A DNA stretch of 10,737 nucleotides, from assembly GCA_002469525.1 (NCBI GenBank), contig DKME01000012.1, positions 2,015 through 12,751 on the forward strand. Reading direction: 5' to 3'. Shown here piece by piece: positions 1 to 5,638 of this stretch. The DNA comes from Actinobacteria bacterium UBA7422 (GTDB taxonomy: Bacteria; Actinomycetota; Actinomycetes; S36-B12). Below the pieces are notes generated by a model. The model was not told the DNA's origin and did not search any database. It saw only the letters and a list, made by a program, of their open reading frames with translations. Position 1 is the first letter of the stretch, and each line of letters opens with the position of its first letter. The translations under genes and the position numbers were made by a program.

Positions 1-333
1 TGTGCATCTCGCTCCATTGCAATTATCGCGGCTGGCAGTGAGGAACGGGAAAATATTGCTGTTGCGGTGACCGCTTTATCTGGACGACCCGGAGCCCGAA
101 TTGTCTTGCGCGCTGGCTCTGATGATGCAATCAATGAGACTACGTCACTTTTCCAGATCGGTTCGGTAATTGATGTCAACGGACTAACGGCCATGTTCGT
201 GGCCCAAAGCATGATTCGAGACCGACCCTATGCGGTTGTTCACTCCGCTAACGGATTTGAATCGATAGCTGCGGACAAGCGCGAAACAACCCACCTTGGC
301 CCTGCGCCAGCACGATGCGAATGCGGTATGTGA
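1..333 (+). CDS. 3' part of a TrkA-N / potassium-channel-type protein (partial)
   Basis: The frame is open from the left edge to a TGA at 331-333, so only about 110 C-terminal residues are seen. The visible stretch reads like the second half of an NAD-binding TrkA-N (RCK) domain: a hydrophobic strand (IAIIAAG), then EERENIAVAVTALSGRPGAR, then IVLRAGSDDAINET and an IGSVIDVN segment. In TrkA-N proteins this is where the polypeptide senses the nucleotide and reports on the loss or movement of ions. In actinobacteria such domains are usually fused behind a two-helix ion channel, which would lie outside the window. The tail after residue 75 (HSANGFESI onward, with a Cys-Glu-Cys near the end) is not one I recognise and could be normal or decayed. 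The gene converges on the next one with only about 20 bases between stops. The family call is moderately secure; the channel assignment is inference. Confidence 0.55.
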   Translation, partial: CASRSIAIIAAGSEERENIAVAVTALSGRPGARIVLRAGSDDAINETTSLFQIGSVIDVNGLTAMFVAQSMIRDRPYAVVHSANGFESIAADKRETTHLGPAPARCECGM

Positions 334-352
334 ATTTGGTCCCCACGAACAG

Positions 353-1222
353 TTAGCGGAGGACTTCTGCTGAACCCAAAGCGTCTGATTCCAAATTCCA
401 TTTGGCAACAATTTCACCATATGAACCGTCTGCAATCATTTGATCGATTGCCATGGCGATTGCAGGCGAAATATCGTTGTCTTTCGCGACGGCGATACCA
501 AGAATTGCCGGATTCACAGTCGGTCCGCTGGTCACTTGAAATTCACCCTCAGATTGTGATTCGGTGTATACCAAGTAAGCGCTGTCAGAGATGAAAATGT
601 CGATATCTCCGTTGCGCAGTGAGTTCTGAAAGTCGGAACCAGGCTTTGGGGACACCACAATTTCCGGGAGGTTAGCCTTCACGCAATCTTCATTGAGTTC
701 TGGAATGGTTTTCGTCTCCTGCACACTCCCGCTAAATGCACCAGCTTTCTTCCCGCAAAGAGATGTATCCAGTGCCAAACCACCCGGATCACTCGCCAGA
801 GTGAGTCCTAAGTCTGACGTGCCTAAATAAGTGATGAAGTCAACATCACGTAAACGCTCATCCGTAACGGTAACGGCTGACACTCCAATCTCATTTGTAC
901 TTTTGGCTATCAGAGGAAGAATCACATCATGCGTCATACTTTCAAACTCCACCTGCAAACCAAGTACCTCTGACACCCGAGTGATGAGATCCACGTCAAA
1001 GCCAACTGGTGGTGTGCCCTCTTCCTGAAAAAACCCAAATGGAGCATATTCAATGTCCATCGCGACCGGCAGAACTCCTGTTTCAGAATACTGAACGGGA
1101 ACCAGATCCTTCACATTCGAACTCGACTCCGTGGACTCACTACTGCAACCACTCAAGACCAAAAACCCAGCCGCCGCACTCGCAATAGCTGATATGAATA
1201 TTCGATTTCGACTTTCGATCAC
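353..1222 (-). CDS. ABC transporter substrate-binding lipoprotein, amino-acid type (SBP family 3)
   Basis: This 289-residue protein starts at GTG (1222-1220) and ends at TAA (355-353). It has an N-terminal signal sequence with a lipobox (LVLSGC, Cys26), so it should be lipid-anchored outside the membrane. A Ser/Glu-rich linker (residues 27-36) follows, then a mature domain with features of polar amino-acid binding proteins: MDIEYAPFGF near residue 55, GFDVDLITRVSEVLGLQVEF, a TVTDERLRDVDFITYL segment that matches the family's usual ERxxxxDFSxPY, and a C-terminal SYGEIVAKW motif typical of this fold. It would capture a small amino acid-like ligand and hand it to a permease. No permease or ATPase gene lies beside it here, so it is either an orphan or its partners are outside the window. 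The SD is weak (a GGA about 9 bases upstream of the GTG). The ligand cannot be deduced. Confidence 0.85.
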   Translation of the reverse strand: MIESRNRIFISAIASAAAGFLVLSGCSSESTESSSNVKDLVPVQYSETGVLPVAMDIEYAPFGFFQEEGTPPVGFDVDLITRVSEVLGLQVEFESMTHDVILPLIAKSTNEIGVSAVTVTDERLRDVDFITYLGTSDLGLTLASDPGGLALDTSLCGKKAGAFSGSVQETKTIPELNEDCVKANLPEIVVSPKPGSDFQNSLRNGDIDIFISDSAYLVYTESQSEGEFQVTSGPTVNPAILGIAVAKDNDISPAIAMAIDQMIADGSYGEIVAKWNLESDALGSAEVLR

Positions 1223-1345
1223 TGTGATTCCAACTTTCGGTCAGGTTGTCGGGGAGAACTTAACGTGACGTGTATGAATTAACTATGAAGATTCGCACAC
1301 CAAACTTTCTCAGCGAAAAAATAGCAACGATTCCCATCAAACGTG

Positions 1346-1361
1346 ACCGTGTAAACACGGT
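1346..1361. repeat. 16-bp palindrome, near-identical to one at 3612-3627
   Basis: Two arms, ACCGTG and CACGGT, flank TAAA (ACCGTGTAAACACGGT; arms extend to 7 bp as ACCGTGT/ACACGGT). The site at 3612-3627 differs at one base (T to G), giving 15 of 16 identical. It lies in the gap upstream of the lipoprotein gene, about 125 bases from its start. It could be a transcription-factor operator or a small RNA hairpin. Confidence 0.5.
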
Positions 1362-1410
1362 AATCCTCAGGCAGCAACTTCTACTACGTGAGAGCAGTAA
1401 TAGCGCCCTA

Positions 1411-1426
1411 TTTCGCACATGCGAAA
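1411..1426. repeat. Short palindrome TTTCGCA-CA-TGCGAAA
   Basis: A perfect 7-bp inverted repeat with a two-base centre. It immediately precedes the larger inverted repeat at 1431-1468. Spacing and symmetry suit a dimeric regulator site, but no adjacent intact gene start explains it. Confidence 0.4.
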
Positions 1427-1430
1427 GATG

Positions 1431-1468
1431 AGATCCCCGCCCCTGTGTGGTTCCAGGAACGGGGATCT
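1431..1468. terminator. Hairpin with 9-bp arms (possible terminator)
   Basis: AGATCCCCG (1431-1439) pairs with CGGGGATCT (1460-1468) across a 20-base loop. The stem is G/C-rich. There is no strong T-run on either side, so it would be an actinobacterial-style stem terminator at best. It lies between the lipoprotein gene and the remnant ending at 1509. The rest of 1223-1508 shows no gene I can support. Confidence 0.4.
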
Positions 1469-1508
1469 TCATCACCGTTGAGTCAGTATCGTTCGCACGT
1501 TGCGCAAA

Positions 1509-1682
1509 CTATTTGTTCATGAATTTCAGCGTGGTGAGGTTTTGACCCTTGGTTGCATCGAAGCTCGAAGAATCCTCTACCCACAGCACAGATGATGAGG
1601 CTACGATCACTTCGGCGTATGCACCTTTACCTCCGGTGATGGCACCGTATTGCCTCGAGATTCGGCAGGCTGACGCCCACGG
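1509..1682 (-). pseudogene. 3' remnant of an allene-oxide-cyclase-barrel/dirigent-like protein
   Basis: A minus-strand frame is open between TAA (1685-1683) and TAG (1511-1509), with no credible start. Its translation contains YGAITGGKGAYAEVIVAS followed by a C-terminal TTLKFMNK. The pattern ITGGxGxYAxAxG near a beta-rich C-terminus is characteristic of the small secreted allene-oxide-cyclase-barrel-like proteins of actinobacteria, which form eight-stranded barrels. Only the last strands are present, so this is read as a broken gene. About 60 bases upstream, on the same strand, an AAAGGAG ribosome-binding-like sequence (near 1750) precedes a different frame. It may be the original translation signal left after an internal deletion. 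The family call rests on one motif and is tentative. Confidence 0.3.
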
Positions 1683-2040
1683 TTATTTTGGTCAGTATCC
1701 ACGGAATCGCGCGACAGCCAACCTCTGATAAACAAATCCTTTCTCCTTTCTGCACACCGATTGAACATAGAATTTCCTCAACTTATGCGAGAACATACGG
1801 TTCCAATACGGCCGCAAAGTAATGCAAATGCGAACGCCGCAACCAAATGGACCCCCATCAAAACTTCACGCGACACCACGTAAACCACTCACGTAAAAGA
1901 GAGACCCGCAAGCCTTCTCACAGATCTATATCGCCAGAGCGAACGAAGAGAAGGCTTCACCCTTAGCCAAACGATTCGTTGATCTCCTGCGATCAGAGAA
2001 ATTCACTTGGACGACCACTTAGCTTAATTCTTGAATTCCC
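1683..2040. other. Gap without a supported gene
   Basis: No convincing reading frame was seen. Contents: an SD-like AAAGGAG on the minus strand near 1750, the long inverted repeat at 1911-1957, and a plus-strand stretch just after it (near 1965-2020, AKRFVDLLRSEK) that could be a decayed N-terminus of the M20 peptidase fragment downstream, interrupted by stops. Confidence 0.4.
1911..1957. repeat. Inverted repeat with 10-bp arms
   Basis: AAGCCTTCTC (1911-1920) is the exact reverse complement of GAGAAGGCTT (1948-1957), with a 27-base spacer. It lies just left of the M20 peptidase fragment. It may be a terminator stem, an element end or a regulator site; no T-run follows. Confidence 0.45.
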
Positions 2041-2291
2041 GTAAAACAGTTCGAAGTCAACGACGACCGCGGCTTTGAGGTTCATACCCTTGAAGCAACA
2101 CCGGGCCGACCCATAATTGTTGTGGTCGCGAAGGGAACGGGTGGCAGGGACTCGATCATGCTCAACGGCCACCTGGACACGGTTTCGCTTGCAAGTTACG
2201 AAAACAATGAAGGACTCAAAGATCGAATTTCTGATGGAAATATTTACGGCCGTGGTTCATTCGATATGAAATCCTGTGTAGCGGCCAGGGT
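2041..2291 (+). pseudogene. M20-family peptidase/deacylase fragment (ArgE/DapE-like)
   Basis: The frame entering at 2041 reads GFEVHTLEATPGRP, then LNGHLDTVS and NIYGRGSFDMKS. These match the first metal-ligand motif (GHLDTV, His and Asp) and the second (GRGxxDMK, bridging Asp) of M20 zinc hydrolases, which deacylate N-acyl amino acids or cleave small peptides. An in-frame TGA lies immediately upstream, and no start codon precedes the conserved part. After DMKSCVAA the homology stops and the frame runs on as unrelated sequence to a stop near 2433, because the DNA from about 2277 belongs to a different gene in another frame. The product lacks most of its catalytic domain and the dimerisation domain, so it is not expected to work. 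Confidence 0.65.
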
Positions 2292-2540
2292 ATTTGTATG
2301 GCGGCGAACAAGGTTTCCGGAGTACGTGGCGGTGTCATTCGAGATTCACGGGATGCAGAGATGGCGCGTAGACACAACGATGCCAATGTTGCATGTTTCG
2401 GTGAGCAAATCACCACGGAAGAAGTCGCGATAGAAGCACTTCACGTTTTCCTAGCCACACCTTTTGATGGCGGGCGTCATGAGGCACGCATTGCGATGCT
2501 GAGTCGCCTGGACGAAACTCGTGGAGCGTCGCAGATCTAA
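2277..2540 (+). pseudogene. rpiB: RpiB/LacB-type sugar-phosphate isomerase, 3' fragment
   Basis: The frame reading SGQGICMAANKVSGVRGG, then EMARRHNDANVACFGEQ and FDGGRHEARIAML matches the C-terminal half of ribose-5-phosphate isomerase B and its relatives. The family features are the CGxGxG...AANKVxGxRA loop, the ARxHNDANVL helix and the FxGGRHxxRV tail. The enzyme interconverts ribose-5-phosphate and ribulose-5-phosphate, or related hexose phosphates. Roughly the first 60 residues are missing. The fragment begins inside the M20 peptidase fragment with which it overlaps by a few bases, so two genes have been joined by a deletion or recombination. An ATG at 2298 allows an 80-residue product, but it would lack the N-terminal half of the active site. 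Confidence 0.7.
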
Positions 2541-2595
2541 GAAAATACGTGGCTAAATCGCACATGTGCTCTGGTAACTCCACTACTGTGAAGTT

Positions 2596-3072
2596 ATGGG
2601 AATCTTGTTCGTACCGCTGTCGTTAGTGTTGGGTTGGGTTTTCGCGTTACTGAATTGGACCACACCGTGGGGTGCTGCTGACCCAACTTTTAGTGAGAAT
2701 GCTTTGGCCTGGATGTTCTTCCTTCCGGTGGGCATTATGTTTATTATCAGCGGTTTCATGCATACGGTTCTCGCGAAGTCGACCGCCGAGAGCATTGGCT
2801 GGGTATCTAATGGATTCCAGAAAGAAATCGGATTTGCTAGTTGGGGTATAGGTGTTGCCGGGCTCGTCGCCTCGGGCATGGGTTCGGACGCTTGGATTGT
2901 GTTATCCATTGTTGTGAGTTTCTTCCTTTTATTGGCTGCGGTTCAACACATTACAGAGATAGTGAAGGAAAAGAATTACGCTCCTGGAAATACAATTATC
3001 TTAATTTCTGACATTGGACTGCCCGTTTCTCTCTGGGCTCTGTTGTTGTCCAGTGGCAGTATCGGGAGTTGA
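2596..3072 (+). CDS. Small integral membrane protein, DUF6790-like
   Basis: This 158-residue protein has about four to five hydrophobic helices (approximately residues 2-21, 37-57, 76-96, 99-118 and 131-151). Between helices 2 and 3 it has the segment ESIGWVSNGFQKEIGFASWGIGV. I associate the IGW...FQ.E.GFA pattern, with a preceding HTVLAKSTA, with the DUF6790 family of bacterial membrane proteins of unknown function. The length suits that family and there is no internal break. The ATG at 2596 is preceded by only a poor SD (GTGAAGTT), so initiation may be leaderless or weak. The next reading frame begins four bases after its TGA, suggesting an original two-gene operon. It is the only clearly intact gene in the left arm apart from the lipoprotein. 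Confidence 0.7.
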   Translation: MGILFVPLSLVLGWVFALLNWTTPWGAADPTFSENALAWMFFLPVGIMFIISGFMHTVLAKSTAESIGWVSNGFQKEIGFASWGIGVAGLVASGMGSDAWIVLSIVVSFFLLLAAVQHITEIVKEKNYAPGNTIILISDIGLPVSLWALLLSSGSIGS

Positions 3073-3075
3073 CAC

Positions 3076-3240
3076 GTGCCACCTCTTGCGACCGATCTGG
3101 ACATTGATTTATTTCTCGATCGAAATGCGAACTGGTCTCGATTGGGCATTTTCTTGAGGTCGGAATTCACCGCACCGAGTTTTTTAGCGGCAATTGAGCT
3201 GGTGAAATCCGTTGCGCTTGTGGCTTCACGGCCTCGTTAA
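3076..3240 (+). pseudogene. Truncated pterin-4a-carbinolamine-dehydratase-like gene
   Basis: A frame beginning with GTG three bases after the preceding stop encodes 54 residues: a short N-terminus, a Trp (NWSRLG), then FLRSEFTAPSFLAAIELVKSVALVA. In pterin-4a-carbinolamine dehydratases a strand of the form LxRxFxTxxFxxAxxLVxxVAxxAE is followed directly by the catalytic HHPD motif. Here the homology stops at exactly that point and a TAA follows after SRPR. The gene therefore seems cut off before its active site at about position 3225. The enzyme family recycles pterin cofactors. I regard the match as reasonable but not proven, since the diagnostic His-His is what is missing. The cut may mark the left border of an inserted segment. 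Confidence 0.45.
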
Positions 3241-3276
3241 ACAATACGGACGGGAGGCCTATGGCCGACCGGACGT

Positions 3277-3297
3277 GTTGTGTCCCGGTTGTGTCCC
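3277..3297. repeat. Two tandem copies of GTTGTGTCCC
   Basis: Copies at 3277-3286 and 3288-3297, separated by one base. No function is evident; such short tandem copies often arise by slippage or as target-site duplications. Confidence 0.5.
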
Positions 3298-3422
3298 ACC
3301 TGAGCCTTTGCGAAGGCCACGTTTGGCTTCATTAATAAGGTTGTCCGTTTCTTGCCATTTGATTTGTTCTTCACGAACTTTGCGGTTAATCACTTTGCGT
3401 GTCTGACCTGTTAAGCGCTCAT

Positions 3423-3442
3423 CAGTCCGTGTGCACGGACTG
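3423..3442. terminator. Strong hairpin CAGTCCGTG-TG-CACGGACTG
   Basis: Perfect 9-bp arms with a two-base centre. It is the most stable short hairpin left of the precursor genes and lies between the gene remnants and the regulatory region of precursor 1. No T-run follows on either strand, so a terminator role is possible but not shown; an operator is the alternative. Confidence 0.45.
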
Positions 3443-3513
3443 TCGTAAGGGTCAATACAAAAGGTCTGAAATCATGATCAAGGGACTCATATTTCGAAAA
3501 CATGATCACCTTG

Positions 3514-3541
3514 ACCGGGGGTTGTTAACAACCGACCCGGT
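3514..3541. promoter_or_regulatory. Extended palindrome centred on GGTTGTTAACAACC, upstream of precursor 1
   Basis: A 14-bp perfect palindrome (3520-3533) extends, after a two-base bulge, into ACCGGG (3514-3519) pairing with CCCGGT (3536-3541), so 13 base pairs in all. TTAACA inside it (3525-3530), 18 bases before TATATG (3549-3554), could be a -35/-10 pair. In that case the palindrome is an operator overlapping the -35 box. As RNA, its right arm could pair instead with the downstream GGTCGG at 3628-3633, an arrangement resembling an attenuator. Both readings are inference. Confidence 0.35.
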
Positions 3542-3633
3542 GTACATGTATATGTAATCCGGTTCAGGGTGTGGGTGATATTTCTTGGAATAGGTTCCTA
3601 GTGGGGACATTACCGTGGAAACACGGTGGTCGG
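3532..3633 (+). ncRNA. Candidate structured leader RNA before precursor 1
   Basis: By eye the segment folds as a branched structure. An outer stem CCGACC (3532-3537) pairs with GGTCGG (3628-3633). Inside are a hairpin TACAT-GTAT-ATGTA (about 3543-3556), enclosed by CCGG/CCGG, a hairpin GGAA-TAGG-TTCC (about 3587-3598), and ACCGTG-GAAA-CACGGT (3612-3627) with a GNRA-type loop stacked directly on the outer stem. It ends about 65 bases before the precursor start. I do not recognise it as a known riboswitch or intron. The last hairpin is nearly the same sequence as the palindrome at 1346-1361, which could instead mean a DNA-binding site. Confidence 0.3.
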
Positions 3634-3669
3634 GTCTGATTTGGTCGAGATAGTTTCGCATTGCTAATT

Positions 3670-3693
3670 ATCAATTGGAGTTATCAATTGGAG
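3670..3693 (+). repeat. Tandem ATCAATTGGAG carrying the SD of precursor 1
   Basis: ATCAATTGGAG occurs at 3670-3680 and 3683-3693. The second copy supplies the GGAGGA ribosome-binding sequence just before the ATG at 3699; the first duplicates it 13 bases upstream. The duplication supports ATG 3699 as the real start, rather than the upstream in-frame TTG at 3675. Confidence 0.6.
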
Positions 3694-3698
3694 GATGT

Positions 3699-3980
3699 AT
3701 GGATGCTCAAGGTTTTGTGGCGGCACTTACCCCAGCGGTGACTGATGCGGATGCTCGTGAACGTTTCCTTGCCGACCCCCGAGCGGTACTAGCAGCTGCG
3801 GGGCTGGATTTACCGGAGTGGTTCACGGTGACTGCTCGTGAAGGTGATGCGGCTGAACTGATCATCACCGTGCCGGCCCTACTCGACCCTGATGCTGACC
3901 TCAGCGAGGACGTTCTCGAAGGCGTCGCAGGTGGCAGCATAACCATGTGCGAGTTCTTTGTCGGCAAGCCTTGTACGTAG
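3699..3980 (+). CDS. TOMM/RiPP precursor peptide 1 with NHLP-type leader
   Basis: This 93-residue peptide has residues 1-79 forming a nitrile-hydratase-like leader: ADARERFLADPRAVLAAAGL, LPEWFTV, an acidic DPDADLSED region and the Gly-Gly motif GVAGG. Such leaders bind the modifying enzymes and are cut after Gly-Gly. The core after GG is SITMCEFFVGKPCT, with two Cys, one Ser and two Thr that a YcaO cyclodehydratase could convert to azolines. This makes it the most credible substrate of the three. Start choice: GGAGGA directly upstream of ATG 3699. The leader DNA is close to that of the copies at 5038 and 7522, while the core is unrelated to theirs. A conserved flank follows (3988-4026), then the convergent reverse transcriptase gene. 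Family assignment is strong; the final product is unknown. Confidence 0.85.
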   Translation: MDAQGFVAALTPAVTDADARERFLADPRAVLAAAGLDLPEWFTVTAREGDAAELIITVPALLDPDADLSEDVLEGVAGGSITMCEFFVGKPCT

Positions 3981-3987
3981 ATAGTCC

Positions 3988-4026
3988 GTGAGTGGGCGTG
4001 GTTGGCCAACCCTCCCGTCATGGTGG
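3988..4026. repeat. Conserved 3' flank of precursor 1 (repeat with 7802-7844)
   Basis: It starts GTGAGTGGGCGTGGTTGGCC and continues AACCCTCCCGTCATGGTGG. The DNA just behind precursor 3 is the same at most positions. It contains the palindrome GGTTGGCCAACC, which could fold as a small stem between the convergent precursor and RT genes. A degenerate version (GTGGGCGTGTTGG, 5292-5304) lies inside the end of precursor 2. It bounds the variable core on its downstream side. Confidence 0.65.
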
Positions 4027-4042
4027 TGTGTGGGCGGGGGGC

Positions 4043-4921
4043 TTACGCAGGTAGGTGCACTGGTAGGTCAAGACCGCAGTGTTCGATGACGAGTTGCCAG
4101 TATCTGGTTTCATGTGTTGTTGGGTCCGCGAGGTGGCCAAGGCCGCTGGTGAACCACAGGTGCCAGTGGTGAACGTATCGTCGGAGCCGTTGGTGGTCGG
4201 CTCCGTGCTCATGAAGCCGACGGGCACGTTCACATAGGCGCTGGATGCTCACCGGTGAAGGCTCAAGGTGGCGGTGCGGGTGCAGCACAAATCCCAGAAA
4301 ATCACACCCCCTTTCTGCCCGTCCAATAAATCTTTTGTCGGGATGAATTTGTAACCGAAGGTCGGTGAGGACCTGGTGCATGCGCGCGATCGCCCGTCGA
4401 AGTAGGAATCGGGTTCTCGCCATGATGATGAAGTCGTCGGCGTAACGGATGTAGTCGACATCGCAATGCTCACGTAGGTCTTCGATGGCTGTATCCAGTG
4501 GGCTGAGATAGATGGCACCCAAGAGTGGAGACAGGCTGCCGCCGGCGACCATGCCGCGACCGGTGGAGCGCACATCCGGTACTGCGAGGTATTCCTGCAC
4601 AACCGAGACAAGTTTCGGTGGCACTAGTGCATCTGTGATGATCCGATTCAGGACCGAGTGATCCATCGTTTCGTAGTACGAGCGGATATCAAATCGGGCG
4701 ATGAAAGGTAAAGCCCGCAAGCGGGCGTGCACGAACACGACACCGCGTTTGACACCACCGTGGCCCCGCACATTGGTGCAGGAGCGAGTGATCCGAGGTA
4801 CCCGTGCAACCTCAATAGCTTCCTTGGTGTTCTTGATCGCTTCGATACTGGGCGCGGTCCACGACACGAACCGGTGCCCTTCAGCCCACCACATGCCCGA
4901 ATAGGTGAGCATCAAAAACAT
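4043..4921 (-). CDS. Reverse transcriptase, group II intron-like RT family, short N-terminus
   Basis: This 292-residue protein has clear RT blocks: FIARFDIRSYYETMDH (catalytic Asp78, motif A), AGGSLSPLLGAIYLSPLD (motif B, residues 127-143), YIRYADDFIIMA (motif C with the YADD metal ligands at 160-163), QIHPDKRFIGR and CDFLGF. Upstream is a NVRGHGGVKRGV segment that I associate with a stand-alone family of group II-like bacterial RTs carrying GHGGxK before motif A. A thumb-like YVHHWHLWF follows; no maturase or HNH domain is seen. The usual N-terminal fingers look short: an in-frame TGA lies 12 codons before the first ATG (4921). With GGAAGG touching that ATG, the second ATG at 4912 is better spaced. 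The gene is antisense to and convergent with precursor 1. Motif B is SLSPL, not the SQ form of diversity-generating retroelement RTs. Activity is likely if the short N-terminus is tolerated. Confidence 0.8.
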   Translation of the reverse strand: MFLMLTYSGMWWAEGHRFVSWTAPSIEAIKNTKEAIEVARVPRITRSCTNVRGHGGVKRGVVFVHARLRALPFIARFDIRSYYETMDHSVLNRIITDALVPPKLVSVVQEYLAVPDVRSTGRGMVAGGSLSPLLGAIYLSPLDTAIEDLREHCDVDYIRYADDFIIMARTRFLLRRAIARMHQVLTDLRLQIHPDKRFIGRAERGCDFLGFVLHPHRHLEPSPVSIQRLCERARRLHEHGADHQRLRRYVHHWHLWFTSGLGHLADPTTHETRYWQLVIEHCGLDLPVHLPA

Positions 4922-5037
4922 CCTTCCAGCAGAGCCAAACGTTACAGATTGATGTCAAGCAAATCGGTGGTACTCCCGGCTCCAATCTTTCCCCAATTGT
5001 TGTGTAGTCCTGTATCGTGAAGGAAACTTTCTAACGA

Positions 5038-5313
5038 GTGCGTACGGATGCTCAAAGTTTTTTAGCAGCTCTTACCCCTGCGGTGACTGATGCGGATGCG
5101 CGGGAACGTTTCCTTGCTGACCCCAAAGCAGTACTAGCAGCTGCGGGGCTCGATCTACCGGAGTGGTTTACGGTCAGTGCACGTGAAGGTGATGCAGCCG
5201 AACTCACTATCACCGTGCCGGCCCTACTTGACCCTGATGCCGACCTCAGCGAGGAACAACTCAGCGGTGTTTGGGGTGCACATCATGCGCCGTGGGCGTG
5301 TTGGTACCTATAA
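5038..5313 (+). pseudogene. NHLP-leader precursor 2, probably decayed
   Basis: The leader (TDAQSFLAALTPAVTDADARE onward) is almost identical to precursors 1 and 3, including LADPKAVLAAAGLDLPEWF and DPDADLSEEQL. Three defects are seen. The ATG of the other copies is ACG here, so initiation must use the GTG at 5038, with a distant AGGA. The Gly-Gly cleavage motif is WGA instead of AGG. The last residues (APWACWYL) are read from DNA resembling the conserved 3' flank behind precursors 1 and 3, so the original core seems deleted. If still translated it would give a 91-residue peptide with a single Cys in its tail. Alternative view: an altered but live precursor with an aromatic core. I favour decay, but the leader frame is still open. 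Confidence 0.6.
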
Positions 5314-5361
5314 ATATAGGCCATTTGATGTTAGTTGAGCGGATAAAACCCAACACTTTGG

Positions 5362-5571
5362 GTGACCTCCGAATACTGGATCAAAAAATTCAATCCGGCG
5401 GTACCAATTTTCAGTAATCCTCTACAGCAAAGTGCTGCCCTTACAAGGAGTGCGTGGGATCATCTCACCTTGCGTGCTCGCTATGAAGACACGCGAATCC
5501 GAAGCCCGCTAGCGGCCTGTGACTCCGGGAAGATCTGCGTGGTAGCGGCGCATAGTGGAATAATTGAGTGA
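5362..5571 (+). other. Open frame of unknown status within the 5314-5638 gap
   Basis: GTG at 5362 opens a 69-residue frame with no recognised motif and no ribosome-binding site. It contains FNPAVPIFSNPLQQSAALTR and is Ala/Arg-rich afterwards. It may be a gene remnant or chance. Nothing else was seen in 5314-5638: no RT remnant follows precursor 2, unlike precursor 3. Confidence 0.2.
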
Positions 5572-5638
5572 CATAATTCAACACCCGAACTCAACGAAGA
5601 AACAATTACGTGCGTGACGGTCCCACTATGATTCGAGC

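Larger units (their letters stand above)
3259..3471 (-). pseudogene. Unassigned minus-strand C-terminal fragment
   Basis: A frame is open from TGA (3474-3472) to TAG (3261-3259), about 70 codons, with no good start codon at its head. The translation is charged and probably helical: DERLTGQTRKVINRKVREEQ, then WQETDNLINEAKRGLRK, then a flexible Gly/Ser/Pro tail. Composition and shape resemble C-termini of plasmid or phage proteins, but I do not recognise a family. The last part contains the tandem repeat at 3277-3297. Its head coincides with the hairpin at 3423-3442, which argues against it being an intact gene. Confidence 0.3.

Noticed and set aside
1260..1475. Minus-strand 71-residue frame upstream of the lipoprotein gene
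   Set aside because: Low-complexity Arg/Ser-rich product spanning three inverted repeats, with no SD or known motif.
3675..3698. Upstream TTG start giving a longer precursor 1
   Set aside because: GGAGGA lies directly before ATG 3699 and the paralogue at 7522 starts at the same residue.
4043..4921. Classic diversity-generating retroelement
   Set aside because: Motif B reads SLSPL rather than the SQ-containing form, no avd-like gene is present, and no template repeat resembling any core DNA was found in the window. A looser functional parallel is kept as a finding.
3980..5037. Complete group II intron
   Set aside because: No domain V-like hairpin was seen after the RT gene on its coding strand, and the protein lacks a visible maturase domain.
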